This document shows positions 41,501-56,600 of a stretch of DNA of 64,000 nucleotides, in pieces. The notes under the pieces are model-generated. The model ran no database searches. It saw only the letters and a list, made by a program, of their open reading frames with translations, and was not told the DNA's origin. The DNA comes from Hippasteria phrygiana (taxonomy: Eukaryota; Echinodermata; Asteroidea; Valvatida; Goniasteridae), in the NCBI GenBank assembly GCA_037893225.1, contig JAZGUH010000323.1, forward strand, positions 2,294,001-2,358,000, read 5' to 3'. Each line of letters starts with the position of its first letter. The first letter of the stretch is position 1. The position numbers were made by a program, and so were the translations under genes.

Positions 41501-42825
41501 AAACCTCGCAATGTTTATTTTCTTTGCTTATACCATCTGTGTGCATATTACCTTTTATTTATTGCTCCATGCCTGTCAAATTCCCTGGGGTATGGACTTG
41601 CTTTATTCATTCATAATTGCATGAAATATCAACCAAATGCAGTAATTTTGACATGTATGTATAGCTTAGATCTGGCGCTACATGTTGCAATCATCGGCGG
41701 CTTCCTAGAGTTAAAACTTGTGGAGAAAATTCAAACCTCGCAATGTTTATTTTCTTTCCGGCCAACATCTGTGTGCATATTAACTTCTATTTATTGCTCC
41801 ATGCCTGTCAAATTCCCTGGGGTATGGACTTGCTTTACTCATTCATAATTGCATGAAATATCAACCAAATGCAGTAATTTTGACATGTATGGATAGCGTA
41901 GATCTGGCGCTACATGTTGCAATCATCGGCGGCTTCTTAGAGTTCAAACTTGTGGAGAAAATTCAAACCTCGCAATGTTTATTTTCTTTCCGGCCACCAT
42001 CTGTGTGCATATTACCTTCTATTTATTGCTCCATGCCTGTCAAATTCCCTGGGGTATGGACTTGCTTTACTCATTCATAATTGCATGAAATATCAACCAA
42101 ATGCAGTAATTTTGACATTTATGGATAGCGTAGATCTGGCGCTACATGTTGCAATCATCGGCGGCTTCTTAGAGTTAAAACTTGTGGAGAAAATGCAAAC
42201 CTCGCAATTTTTATTTTCTTTCCGGCCAACATCTGTGTACATATTACCTTCTATTTATTGCTCCATGCATGTCAAATTCCCTGGGGTATGGACTTGCTTT
42301 ACTCATTCATAATTGCATGAAATATCAACCAAATGCAGTAATTTTGACATGTATGGATAGCGTAGATCTGGCGCTACATGTTGCAATCATCGGCGGCTTC
42401 TTAGAGTTAAAACGTGTGGAGAAAATTCAAACCTCGCCATGTTTATTTTCTTTCCGGCCAACATCTGTGTACATATTACCGTCTATTTATTGCTCCATGC
42501 ATGTCAAATTCCCTGGGGTATGGACTTGCTTTACTCATTCATAATTGCATGAAATATCACCCAAATGCAGTAATTTTGACATGTATGTATAGCTTAGATC
42601 TGGCGCTACATGTTGCAATCATCGGCGGCTTCCTAGAGTTAAAACTTGTGGAGAAAATTCAAACCTCGCAATGTTTATTTTCTTTCCGGCCACCATCTGT
42701 GTGCATATTACCTTTTATTTATTGCTCCATGCCTGTCAAATTCCCTGGGGTATGGACTTGCTTTACTCATTCATAATTGCATGAAATATCAACCAAATGC
42801 AGTAATTTTGACATGTATGGATAGC
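37670..42825 (+). repeat. 11-monomer higher-order repeat, two tandem copies, period 2,552 bp
   Basis: The block at about 37670-40220 repeats at about 40222-42825. Shared rare markers are ATCAACAAAATACAG (near 38616 and 41168), TTTGCTTATACC (near 38972 and 41524), ATATTAACTTC (near 39226 and 41778) and GACATTTATGG (near 39564 and 42116). The first four or so monomers match the 11-mer at 26800-31986 (for example 31046-31860 against 37774-38588, offset 6,728 bp, 29 monomers). The later monomers differ. Confidence 0.87.
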
Positions 42826-43514
42826 GTAGATCTGGCGCTACATGTTGCAATCATCGGCGGCTTCTTAGAGTTCAAACTTGCGGAGAAAATTCAAACCTCG
42901 CCATGTTTATTTTCTTTCCGGCCAACATCTGTGTACATATTACCGTCTATTTATTGCTCCATGCATGTCAAATTCCCTGGGGTATGGACTCGCTTTACTC
43001 ATTCATAATTGCATGAAATATCAACCAAATGCAGTAATTTTGACATGTATGTATAGCTTAGATCTGGCGCTACATGTTGCAATCATCGGCGGCTTCCTAG
43101 AGTTAAAACTTGTGGAGAAAATTCAAACCTCGCAATGTTTATTTTCTTTCCGGCCAACATCTGTGTGCATATTACCTTCTATTTATTGCTCCATGCATGT
43201 CAAATTCCCTGGGGTATGGACTTGCTTTACTCATTCATAATTGCATGAAATATCAACCAAATGCAGTAATTTTGACATGTATGGATAGCGTAGATCTGGC
43301 GCTACATGTTGCAATCATCGGCGGCTTCTTAGAGTTAAAACTTGTGGAGAAAATTCAAACCTCGCCATGTTTATTTTCTTTCCGGCCAACATCTGTGTAC
43401 ATATTACCGTCTATTTATTGCTCCATGCATGTCAAATTCCCTGGGGTATGGACTTGCTTTACTCATTCATAATTGCATGAAATATCAACCAAATGCAGTA
43501 ATTTTGACATGTAT

Positions 43515-46500
43515 GTATAGCTTAGATCTGGCGCTACATGTTGCAATCATCGGCGGCTGCCTAGAGTTAAAACTTGTGGAGAAAATTCAAACCTCGCCAT
43601 GTTTATTTTCTTTCCGGCCAACATCTGTGTACATATTACCGTCTATTTATTGCTCCATGCATGTCAAATTCCCTGGGGTATGGACTTGCTTTACTCATTC
43701 ATAATTGCATGAAATATCAACCAAATGCAGTAATTTTGACATGTATGTATAGCTTAGATCTGGCGCTACATGTTGCAATCATCGGCGGCTTCCTAGAGTT
43801 AAAACTTGTGGAGAAAATTCAAACCTCGCAATGTTTATTTTCTTTCCGGCCACAATCTGTGTGCATATTACCTTTTATTTATTGCTCCATGCCTGTCAAA
43901 TTCCCTGGGGTATGGACTTGCTTTACTCATTCATAATTGCATGAAATATCAACCAAATGCAGTAATTTTGACATGTATGGATAGCGTAGATCTGGCGCTA
44001 CATGTTGCAATCATCGGCGGCTTCTTAGAGTTCAAACTTGCGGAGAAAATTCAAACCTCGCCATGTTTATTTTCTTTCCGGCCAACATCTGTGTACATAT
44101 TACCGTCTATTTATTGCTCCATGCATGTCAAATTCCCTGGGGTATGGACTCGCTTTACTCATTCATAATTGCATGAAATATCAACCAAATGCAGTAATTT
44201 TGACATGTATGTATAGCTTAGATCTGGCGCTACATGTTGCAATCATCGGCGGCTTCCTAGAGTTAAAACTTGTGGAGAAAATTCAAACCTCGCAATGTTT
44301 ATTTTCTTTCCGGCCAACATCTGTGTGCATATTACCTTCTATTTATTGCTCCATGCCTGTCAAATTCCCTGGGGTATGGACTTGCTTTACTCATTCATAA
44401 TTGCATGAAATATCAACCAAATGCAGTAATTTTGACATGTATGGATAGCGTAGATCTGGCGCTACATGTTGCAATCATCGGCGGCTTCTTAGAGTTCAAA
44501 CTTGTGGAGAAAATTCAAACCTCGCCATGTTTATTTTCTTTCCGGCCAACATCTGTGTACATATTACCGTCTATTTATTGCTCCATGCATGTCAAATTCC
44601 CTGGGGTATGGACTTGCTTTACTCATTCATAATTGCATGAAATATCAACCAAATGCAGTAATTTTGACATGTATGTATAGCTTAGATCTGGCGCTACATG
44701 TTGCAATCATCGGCGGCTGCCTAGAGTTAAAACTTGTGGAGAAAATTCAAACCTCGCAATGTTTATTTTCTTTCCGGCCAACATCTGTGTACATATTACC
44801 TTCTATTTATTGCTCCATGCATGTCAAATTCCCTGGGGTATGGACTCGCTTTACTCATTCATAATTGCATGAAATATCAACCAAATGCAGTAATTTTGAC
44901 ATGTATGTATAGCTTAGATCTGGCGCTACATGTTGCAATCATCGGCGGCTTCCTAGAGTTAAAACTTGTGGAGAAAATTCAAACCTCGCAATTTTTATTT
45001 TCTTTCCGGCCAACATCTGTGTACATATTACCTTCTATTTATTGCTCCATGCATGTCAAATTCCCTGGGGTATGGACTTGCTTTACTCATTCATAATTGC
45101 ATGAAATATCAACCAAATGCAGTAATTTTGACATGTATGTATAGCTTAGATCTGGCGCTACATGTTGCAATCATCGGCGGCTTCCTAGAGTTAAAACTTG
45201 TGGAGAAAATTCAAACCTCGCAATTTTTATTTTCTTTCCGGCCAACATCTGTGTACATATTACCTTCTATTTATTGCTCCATGCATGTCAAATTCCCTGG
45301 GGTATGGACTTGCTTTACTCATTCATAATTGCATGAAATATCACCCAAATGCAGTAATTTTGACATGTATGGATAGCTTAGATCTGGCGCTACATGTTGC
45401 AATCATCGGCGGCTTCCTAGAGTTAAAACTTGTGGAGAAAATTCAAACCTCGCAATGTTTATTTTCTTTCCGGCCAACATCTGTGTGCATATTACCTTCT
45501 ATTTATTGCTCCTTGCCTGTCAAATTCCCTGGGGTATGGACTTGCTTTACTCATTCATAATTGCATGAAATATCAACCAAATGCAGTAATTTTGACATGT
45601 ATGGATAGCGTAGATCTGGCGCTACATGTTGCAATCATCGGCGGCTTCTTAGAGTTCAAACTTGTGGAGAAAATTCAAACCTCGCCATGTTTATTTTCTT
45701 TCCGGCCAACATCTGTGTACATATTACCGTCTATTTATTGCTCCATGCATGTCAAATTCCCTGGGGTATGGACTTGCTTTACTCATTCATAATTGCATGA
45801 AATATCAACCAAATGCAGTAATTTTGACATGTATGTATAGCTTAGATCTGGCGCTACATGTTGCAATCATCGGCGGCTGCCTAGAGTTAAAACTTGTGGA
45901 GAAAATTCAAACCTCGCAATGTTTATTTTCTTTCCGGCCAACATCTGTGTACATATTACCTTCTATTTATTGCTCCATGCATGTCAAATTCCCTGGGTTA
46001 TGGACTTGCTTTATTCATTCATAATTGCATGAAATATCAACCAAATGCAGTAATTTTGACATGTATGGATAGCTTAGATCTGGCGCTACATGTTGCAATT
46101 ATCGGCGGCTTCTTAGAGTTAACACTTGTGGAGAAAATTCAAACCTCGCAATGTTTATTTTCTTTCCGGCCACCATCTGTGTGCATATTACCTTTTATTG
46201 ATTGCTCCATGCCTGTCAAATTCCCTGGGGTATGGACTTGCTTTACTCATTCATAATTGCATGAAATATCAACCAAATGAAGTAATTTTGACATGTATGT
46301 ATAGCTTAGATCTGGCGCTACATGTTGCAATCATCGGCGGCTGCCTAGAGTTAAAACTTGTGGAGAAAATTCAAACCTCGCCATGTTTATTTTCTTTCCG
46401 GCCAACATCTGTGTACATATTACCGTCTATTTATTGCTCCATGCATGTCAAATTCCCTGGGGTATGGACTTGCTTTACTCATTCATAATTGCATGAAATA

Positions 46501-49080
46501 TCAACCAAATGCAGTAATTTTGACATGTATGTATAGCTTAGATCTGGCGCTACATGTTGCAATCATCGGCGGCTTCCTAGAGTTAAAACTTGTGGAGAAA
46601 ATTCAAACCTCGCAATGTTTATTTTCTTTCCGGCCACAATCTGTGTGCATATTACCTTTTATTTATTGCTCCATGCCTGTCAAATTCCCTGGGGTATGGA
46701 CTTGCTTTACTCATTCATAATTGCATGAAATATCAACCAAATGCAGTAATTTTGACATGTATGGATAGCGTAGATCTGGCGCTACATGTTGCAATCATCG
46801 GCGGCTTCTTAGAGTTCAAACTTGCGGAGAAAATTCAAACCTCGCCATGTTTATTTTCTTTCCGGCCAACATCTGTGTACATATTACCGTCTATTTATTG
46901 CTCCATGCATGTCAAATTCCCTGGGGTATGGACTCGCTTTACTCATTCATAATTGCATGAAATATCAACCAAATGCAGTAATTTTGACATGTATGTATAG
47001 CTTAGATCTGGCGCTACATGTTGCAATCATCGGCGGCTTCCTAGAGTTAAAACTTGTGGAGAAAATTCAAACCTCGCAATGTTTATTTTCTTTCCGGCCA
47101 ACATCTGTGTGCATATTACCTTCTATTTATTGCTCCATGCCTGTCAAATTCCCTGGGGTATGGACTTGCTTTACTCATTCATAATTGCATGAAATATCAA
47201 CCAAATGCAGTAATTTTGACATGTATGGATAGCGTAGATCTGGCGCTACATGTTGCAATCATCGGCGGCTTCTTAGAGTTCAAACTTGTGGAGAAAATTC
47301 AAACCTCGCCATGTTTATTTTCTTTCCGGCCAACATCTGTGTACATATTACCGTCTATTTATTGCTCCATGCATGTCAAATTCCCTGGGGTATGGACTTG
47401 CTTTACTCATTCATAATTGCATGAAATATCAACCAAATGCAGTAATTTTGACATGTATGTATAGCTTAGATCTGGCGCTACATGTTGCAATCATCGGCGG
47501 CTGCCTAGAGTTAAAACTTGTGGAGAAAATTCAAACCTCGCAATGTTTATTTTCTTTCCGGCCAACATCTGTGTACATATTACCTTCTATTTATTGCTCC
47601 ATGCATGTCAAATTCCCTGGGGTATGGACTCGCTTTACTCATTCATAATTGCATGAAATATCAACCAAATGCAGTAATTTTGACATGTATGTATAGCTTA
47701 GATCTGGCGCTACATGTTGCAATCATCGGCGGCTTCCTAGAGTTAAAACTTGTGGAGAAAATTCAAACCTCGCAATTTTTATTTTCTTTCCGGCCAACAT
47801 CTGTGTACATATTACCTTCTATTTATTGCTCCATGCATGTCAAATTCCCTGGGGTATGGACTTGCTTTACTCATTCATAATTGCATGAAATATCAACCAA
47901 ATGCAGTAATTTTGACATGTATGGATAGCTTAGATCTGGCGCTACATGTTGCAATCATCGGCGGCTTCTTAGAGTTAAAACGTGTGGAGAAAATTCAAAC
48001 CTCGCCATGTTTATTTTCTTTCCGGCCAACATCTGTGTACATATTACCGTCTATTTATTGCTCCATGCATGTCAAATTCCCTGGGGTATGGACTTGCTTT
48101 ACTCATTCATAATTGCATGAAATATCACCCAAATGCAGTAATTTTGACATGTATGTATAGCTTAGATCTGGCGCTACATGTTGCAATCATCGGCGGCTTC
48201 CTAGAGTTAAAACTTGTGGAGAAAATTCAAACCTCGCAATGTTTATTTTCTTTCCGGCCAACATCTGTGTGCATATTACCTTCTATTTATTGCTCCTTGC
48301 CTGTCAAATTCCCTGGGGTATGGACTTGCTTTACTCATTCATAATTGCATGAAATATCAACCAAATGCAGTAATTTTGACATGTATGGATAGCGTAGATC
48401 TGGCGCTACATGTTGCAATCATCGGCGGCTTCTTAGAGTTCAAACTTGTGGAGAAAATTCAAACCTCGCCATGTTTATTTTCTTTCCGGCCAACATCTGT
48501 GTACATATTACCGTCTATTTATTGCTCCATGCATGTCAAATTCCCTGGGGTATGGACTTGCTTTACTCATTCATAATTGCATGAAATATCAACCAAATGC
48601 AGTAATTTTGACATGTATGTATAGCTTAGATCTGGCGCTACATGTTGCAATCATCGGCGGCTGCCTAGAGTTAAAACTTGTGGAGAAAATTCAAACCTCG
48701 CAATGTTTATTTTCTTTCCGGCCAACATCTGTGTACATATTACCTTCTATTTATTGCTCCATGCATGTCAAATTCCCTGGGTTATGGACTTGCTTTATTC
48801 ATTCATAATTGCATGAAATATCAACCAAATGCAGTAATTTTGACATGTATGGATAGCTTAGATCTGGCGCTACATGTTGCAATTATCGGCGGCTTCTTAG
48901 AGTTAACACTTGTGGAGAAAATTCAAACCTCGCAATGTTTATTTTCTTTCCGGCCACCATCTGTGTGCATATTACCTTTTATTTATTGCTCCATGCCTGT
49001 CAAATTCCCTGGGGTATGGACTTGCTTTACTCATTCATAATTGCATGAAATATCAACCAAATGAAGTAATTTTGACATGT
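43515..49080 (+). repeat. 12-monomer higher-order repeat, two copies, period 2,784 bp
   Basis: Monomers from about 43515 to 46300 recur from about 46299 to 49080. Shared markers are GGCCACAATC, GCGGAG, TGCTCCTTGCC (near 45510 and 48294) and GGGTTATGG (near 45997 and 48781). One or two monomers in the middle (about 45140-45430 against 47924-48214) do not match, so either a local conversion or an extra exchange followed the duplication. TTTTATTGATTG near 46200 is private to the left copy. Confidence 0.83.
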
Positions 49081-50630
49081 ATGGATAGCTTAGATCTGGC
49101 GCTACATGTTGCAATCATCGGCGGCTTCTTAGAGTTCAAACTTGTGGAGAAAATTCAAACCTCGCAATGTTTATTTTCTTTCCGGTCAACATCTGTGTAC
49201 ATATTACCGTCTATTTATTGCTCCATGCATGTCAAATTCCCTTGGGTATGGACTCGCTTTACTCATTCATAATTGCATGAAATATCAACCAAATGCAGTA
49301 ATTTTGACATGTATGGATAGCGTAGATCTGGCGCTACATGTTGCAATCATCGGCGGCTTCTTAGAGTTAAAACTTGTGGAGAAAATTCAAACCTCGCCAT
49401 GTTTATTTTCTTTCCGGCCAACATCTGTGTACATATTACCGTCTATTTATTGCTCCATGCATGTCAAATTCCCTGGGGTATGGACTTGCTTTACTCATTC
49501 ATAATTGCATGAAATATCAACCAAATGCAGTAATTTTGACATGTATGTATAGCTTAGATCTGGCGCTACATGTTGCAATCATCGGCGGCTTCCTAGAGTT
49601 AAAACTTGTGGAGAAAATTCAAACCTCGCAATGTTTATTTTCTTTCCGGCCAACATCTGTGTACATATTACCTTCTATTTATTGCTCCATGCATGTCAAA
49701 TTCCCTGGGGTATGGACTTGCTTTATTCATTCATAATTGCATGAAATATCAACCAAATGCAGTAATTTTGACATGTATGGATAGCTTAGATCTGGCGCTA
49801 CATGTTGCAATCATCGGCGGCTTCTTAGAGTTCAAACTTGTGGAGAAAATTCAAACCTCGCCATGTTTATTTTCTTTCCGGCCAACATCTGTGTACATAT
49901 TACCTTCTATTTATTGCTCCATGCATGTCAAATTCCCTGGGGTATGGACTTGCTTTATTCATTCATAATTGCATGAAATATCAACCAAATGCAGTAATTT
50001 TGACATGTATGGATAGCTTAGATCTGGCGCTACATGTTGCAATCATCGGCGGCTTCTTAGAGTTCAAACTTGTGGAGAAAATTCAAACCTCGCAATGTTT
50101 ATTTTCTTTCCGGCCAACATCTGTGTGCATATTACCTTCTATTTATTGCTCCATGCCTGTCAAATTCCCTGGGGTATGACTTGCTTTATTCATTCATAAT
50201 TGCATGAAATATCAACCAAATGCAGTAATTTTGACATGTATGGATAGCTTAGATCTGGCGCTACATGTTGCAATCATCGGCGGCCTCTTAGAGTTAACAC
50301 TTGTGGAGAAAATTCAAACCTCGCAATGTTTATTTTCTTTCCTTATACCATCTGTGTGCATATTACCTTTTATTTATTGCTCCATGCCTGTCAAATTCCC
50401 TAGGGTATGGACTTGCTTTACTCATTCATAATTGCATGAAATATCAACCAAATGCAGTAATTTTGACATGTATGGATAGCTTAGATCTGGCGCTACATGT
50501 TGCAATCATCGGCGGCTTCTTAGAGTTAAAACGTGTGGAGAAAATTCAAACCTCGCAATGTTTATTTTCTTTGCTTATACCATCTGTGTGCATATTACCT
50601 TTTATTTATTGCTCCATGCCTGTCAAATTC
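46299..50630 (+). repeat. Long-range block, copy 2, paired with 16840-21170
   Basis: This block carries the same monomer order as 16840-21170, with fewer private changes. It diverges from its partner at about 50630, where it reads CCCTTGGGTA instead of CCCTGGGGTA. Its right end runs into the 6,260-bp tandem duplication, and its left part overlaps the 12-monomer repeat at 43515-49080, so this stretch has taken part in at least three separate duplications. Confidence 0.85.
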
Positions 50631-53600
50631 CCTTGGGTATGGACTCGCTTTACTCATTCATAATTGCATGAAATATCAACCAAATGCAGTAATTTTGACA
50701 TGTATGGATAGCGTAGATCTGGCGCTACATGTTGCAATCATCGGCGGCTTCCTAGAGTTAAAACTTGTGGAGAAAATTCAAACCTCGCAATGTTTATTTT
50801 CTTTCCGGCCAACATCTGTGTGCATATTACCTTCTATTTATTGCTCCTTGCCTGTCAAATTCCCTGGGGTATGGACTTGCTTTACTCATTCATAATTGCA
50901 TGAAATATCAACCAAATGCAGTAATTTTGACATGTATGGATAGCGTAGATCTGGCGCTACATGTTGCAATCATCGGCGGCTTCTTAGAGTTAAAACGTGT
51001 GGAGAAAATTCAAACCTCGCAATGTTTATTTTCTTTGCTTATACCATCTGTGTGCATATTACCTTTTATTTATTGCTCCATGCCTGTCAAATTCCCTGGG
51101 GTATGGACTTGCTTTATTCATTCATAATTGCATGAAATATCAACCAAATGCAGTAATTTTGACATGTATGTATAGCTTAGATCTGGCGCTACATGTTGCA
51201 ATCATCGGCGGCTTCCTAGAGTTAAAACTTGTGGAGAAAATTCAAACCTCGCAATGTTTATTTTCTTTCCGGTCAACATCTGTGTACATATTACCGTCTA
51301 TTTATTGCTCCATGCATGTCAAATTCCCTTGGGTATGGACTCGCTTTACTCATTCATAATTGCATGAAATATCAACCAAATGCAGTAATTTTGACATGTA
51401 TGGATAGCGTAGATCTGGCGCTACATGTTGCAATCATCGGCGGCTTCTTAGAGTTAAAACTTGTGGAGAAAATTCAAACCTCGCCATGTTTATTTTCTTT
51501 CCGGCCAACATCTGTGTACATATTACCGTCTATTTATTGCTCCATGCATGTCAAATTCCCTGGGGTATGGACTTGCTTTACTCATTCATAATTGCATGAA
51601 ATATCAACCAAATGCAGTAATTTTGACATGTATGTATAGCTTAGATCTGGCGCTACATGTTGCAATCATCGGCGGCTTCCTAGAGTTAAAACTTGTGGAG
51701 AAAATTCAAACCTCGCAATGTTTATTTTCTTTCCGGCCAACATCTGTGTACATATTACCTTCTATTTATTGCTCCATGCATGTCAAATTCCCTGGGGTAT
51801 GGACTTGCTTTATTCATTCATAATTGCATGAAATATCAACCAAATGCAGTAATTTTGACATGTATGGATAGCTTAGATCTGGCGCTACATGTTGCAATCA
51901 TCGGCGGCTTCTTAGAGTTCAAACTTGTGGAGAAAATTCAAACCTCGCCATGTTTATTTTCTTTCCGGCCAACATCTGTGTACATATTACCTTCTATTTA
52001 TTGCTCCATGCATGTCAAATTCCCTGGGGTATGGACTTGCTTTATTCATTCATAATTGCATGAAATATCAACCAAATGCAGTAATTTTGACATGTATGGA
52101 TAGCTTAGATCTGGCGCTACATGTTGCAATCATCGGCGGCTTCTTAGAGTTCAAACTTGTGGAGAAAATTCAAACCTCGCAATGTTTATTTTCTTTCCGG
52201 CCAACATCTGTGTGCATATTACCTTCTATTTATTGCTCCATGCCTGTCAAATTCCCTGGGGTATGACTTGCTTTATTCATTCATAATTGCATGAAATATC
52301 AACCAAATGCAGTAATTTTGACATGTATGGATAGCTTAGATCTGGCGCTACATGTTGCAATCATCGGCGGCCTCTTAGAGTTAACACTTGTGGAGAAAAT
52401 TCAAACCTCGCAATGTTTATTTTCTTTCCTTATACCATCTGTGTGCATATTACCTTTTATTTATTGCTCCATGCCTGTCAAATTCCCTAGGGTATGGACT
52501 TGCTTTACTCATTCATAATTGCATGAAATATCAACCAAATGCAGTAATTTTGACATGTATGGATAGCTTAGATCTGGCGCTACATGTTGCAATCATCGGC
52601 GGCTTCTTAGAGTTAAAACGTGTGGAGAAAATTCAAACCTCGCAATGTTTATTTTCTTTGCTTATACCATCTGTGTGCATATTACCTTTTATTTATTGCT
52701 CCATGCCTGTCAAATTCCCTTGGGTATGGACTCGCTTTACTCATTCATAATTGCATGAAATATCAACCAAATGCAGTAATTTTGACATGTATGGATAGCG
52801 TAGATCTGGCGCTACATGTTGCAATCATCGGCGGCTTCTTAGAGTTAAAACTTGTGGAGAAAATTCAAACCTCGCCATGTTTATTTTCTTTCCGGCCAAC
52901 ATCTGTGTACATATTACCGTCTATTTATTGCTCCATGCATGTCAAATTCCCTGGGGTATGGACTTGCTTTACTCATTCATAATTGCATGAAATATCAACC
53001 AAATGCAGTAATTTTGACATGTATGTATAGCTTAGATCTGGCGCTACATGTTGCAATCATCGGCGGCTTCCTAGAGTTAAAACTTGTGGAGAAAATTCAA
53101 ACCTCGCAATGTTTATTTTCTTTCCGGCCAACATCTGTGTACATATTACCTTCTATTTATTGCTCCATGCATGTCAAATTCCCTGGGGTATGGACTTGCT
53201 TTATTCATTCATAATTGCATGAAATATCAACCAAATGCAGTAATTTTGACATGTATGGATAGCTTAGATCTGGCGCTACATGTTGCAATCATCGGCGGCT
53301 TCTTAGAGTTCAAACTTGTGGAGAAAATTCAAACCTCGCCATGTTTATTTTCTTTCCGGCCAACATCTGTGTACATATTACCTTCTATTTATTGCTCCAT
53401 GCATGTCAAATTCCCTGGGGTATGGACTTGCTTTATTCATTCATAATTGCATGAAATATCAACCAAATGCAGTAATTTTGACATGTATGGATAGCTTAGA
53501 TCTGGCGCTACATGTTGCAATCATCGGCGGCTTCTTAGAGTTCAAACTTGTGGAGAAAATTCAAACCTCGCAATGTTTATTTTCTTTCCGGCCAACATCT

Positions 53601-56600
53601 GTGTGCATATTACCTTCTATTTATTGCTCCATGCCTGTCAAATTCCCTGGGGTATGACTTGCTTTATTCATTCATAATTGCATGAAATATCAACCAAATG
53701 CAGTAATTTTGACATGTATGGATAGCTTAGATCTGGCGCTACATGTTGCAATCATCGGCGGCCTCTTAGAGTTAACACTTGTGGAGAAAATTCAAACCTC
53801 GCAATGTTTATTTTCTTTCCTTATACCATCTGTGTGCATATTACCTTTTATTTATTGCTCCATGCCTGTCAAATTCCCTAGGGTATGGACTTGCTTTACT
53901 CATTCATAATTGCATGAAATATCAACCAAATGCAGTAATTTTGACATGTATGGATAGCTTAGATCTGGCGCTACATGTTGCAATCATCGGCGGCTTCTTA
54001 GAGTTAAAACGTGTGGAGAAAATTCAAACCTCGCAATGTTTATTTTCTTTGCTTATACCATCTGTGTGCATATTACCTTTTATTTATTGCTCCATGCCTG
54101 TCAAATTCCCTGGGGTATGGACTTGCTTTATTCATTCATAATTGCATGAAATATCAACCAAATGCAGTAATTTTGACATGTATGTATAGCTTAGATCTGG
54201 CGCTACATGTTGCAATCATCGGCGGCTTCTTAGAGTTCAAACTTGTGGAGAAAATTCAAACCTCGCCATGTTTATTTTCTTTCCGGCCAACATCTGTGTA
54301 CATATTACCTTCTATTTATTGCTCCATGCATGTCAAATTCCCTGGGGTATGGACTTGCTTTATTCATTCATAATTGCATGAAATATCAACCAAATGCAGT
54401 AATTTTGACATGTATGGATAGCTTAGATCTGGCGCTACATGTTGCAATCATCGGCGGCTTCTTAGAGTTCAAACTTGTGGAGAAAATTCAAACCTCGCAA
54501 TGTTTATTTTCTTTCCGGCCAACATCTGTGTGCATATTACCTTCTATTTATTGCTCCATGCCTGTCAAATTCCCTGGGGTATGACTTGCTTTATTCATTC
54601 ATAATTGCATGAAATATCAACCAAATGCAGTAATTTTGACATGTATGGATAGCTTAGATCTGGCGCTACATGTTGCAATCATCGGCGGCCTCTTAGAGTT
54701 AACACTTGTGGAGAAAATTCAAACCTCGCAATGTTTATTTTCTTTCCTTATACCATCTGTGTGCATATTACCTTTTATTTATTGCTCCATGCCTGTCAAA
54801 TTCCCTAGGGTATGGACTTGCTTTACTCATTCATAATTGCATGAAATATCAACCAAATGCAGTAATTTTGACATGTATGGATAGCTTAGATCTGGCGCTA
54901 CATGTTGCAATCATCGGCGGCTTCTTAGAGTTAAAACGTGTGGAGAAAATTCAAACCTCGCAATGTTTATTTTCTTTGCTTATACCATCTGTGTGCATAT
55001 TACCTTTTATTTATTGCTCCATGCCTGTCAAATTCCCTTGGGTATGGACTCGCTTTACTCATTCATAATTGCATGAAATATCAACCAAATGCAGTAATTT
55101 TGACATGTATGGATAGCGTAGATCTGGCGCTACATGTTGCAATCATCGGCGGCTTCTTAGAGTTAAAACTTGTGGAGAAAATTCAAACCTCGCCATGTTT
55201 ATTTTCTTTCCGGCCAACATCTGTGTACATATTACCGTCTATTTATTGCTCCATGCATGTCAAATTCCCTGGGGTATGGACTTGCTTTACTCATTCATAA
55301 TTGCATGAAATATCAACCAAATGCAGTAATTTTGACATGTATGTATAGCTTAGATCTGGCGCTACATGTTGCAATCATCGGCGGCTTCCTAGAGTTAAAA
55401 CTTGTGGAGAAAATTCAAACCTCGCAATGTTTATTTTCTTTCCGGCCAACATCTGTGTACATATTACCTTCTATTTATTGCTCCATGCATGTCAAATTCC
55501 CTGGGGTATGGACTTGCTTTATTCATTCATAATTGCATGAAATATCAACCAAATGCAGTAATTTTGACATGTATGGATAGCTTAGATCTGGCGCTACATG
55601 TTGCAATCATCGGCGGCTTCTTAGAGTTCAAACTTGTGGAGAAAATTCAAACCTCGCCATGTTTATTTTCTTTCCGGCCAACATCTGTGTACATATTACC
55701 GTCTATTTATTGCTCCATGCATGTCAAATTCCCTGGGGTATGGACTTGCTTTACTCATTCATAATTGCATGAAATATCAACCAAATGCAGTAATTTTGAC
55801 ATGTATGTATAGCTTAGATCTGGCGCTACATGTTACAATCATCGGCGGCTTCCTAGAGTTAAAACTTGTGGAGAAAATTCAAACCTCGCAATGTTTATTT
55901 TCTTTCCGGCCAACATCTGTGTACATATTACCTTCTATTTATTGCTCCATGCATGTCAAATTCCCTGGGGTATGGACTTGCTTTATTCATTCATAATTGC
56001 ATGAAATATCAACCAAATGCAGTAATTTTGACATGTATGGATAGCTTAGATCTGGCGCTACATGTTGCAATCATCGGCGGCTTCTTAGAGTTCAAACTTG
56101 TGGAGAAAATTCAAACCTCGCCATGTTTATTTTCTTTCCGGCCAACATCTGTGTACATATTACCTTCTATTTATTGCTCCATGCATGTCAAATTCCCTGG
56201 GGTATGGACTTGCTTTATTCATTCATAATTGCATGAAATATCAACCAAATGCAGTAATTTTGACATGTATGGATAGCTTAGATCTGGCGCTACATGTTGC
56301 AATCATCGGCGGCTTCTTAGAGTTCAAACTTGTGGAGAAAATTCAAACCTCGCAATGTTTATTTTCTTTCCGGCCAACATCTGTGTGCATATTACCTTCT
56401 ATTTATTGCTCCATGCCTGTCAAATTCCCTGGGGTATGACTTGCTTTATTCATTCATAATTGCATGAAATATCAACCAAATGCAGTAATTTTGACATGTA
56501 TGGATAGCTTAGATCTGGCGCTACATGTTGCAATCATCGGCGGCCTCTTAGAGTTAACACTTGTGGAGAAAATTCAAACCTCGCAATGTTTATTTTCTTT

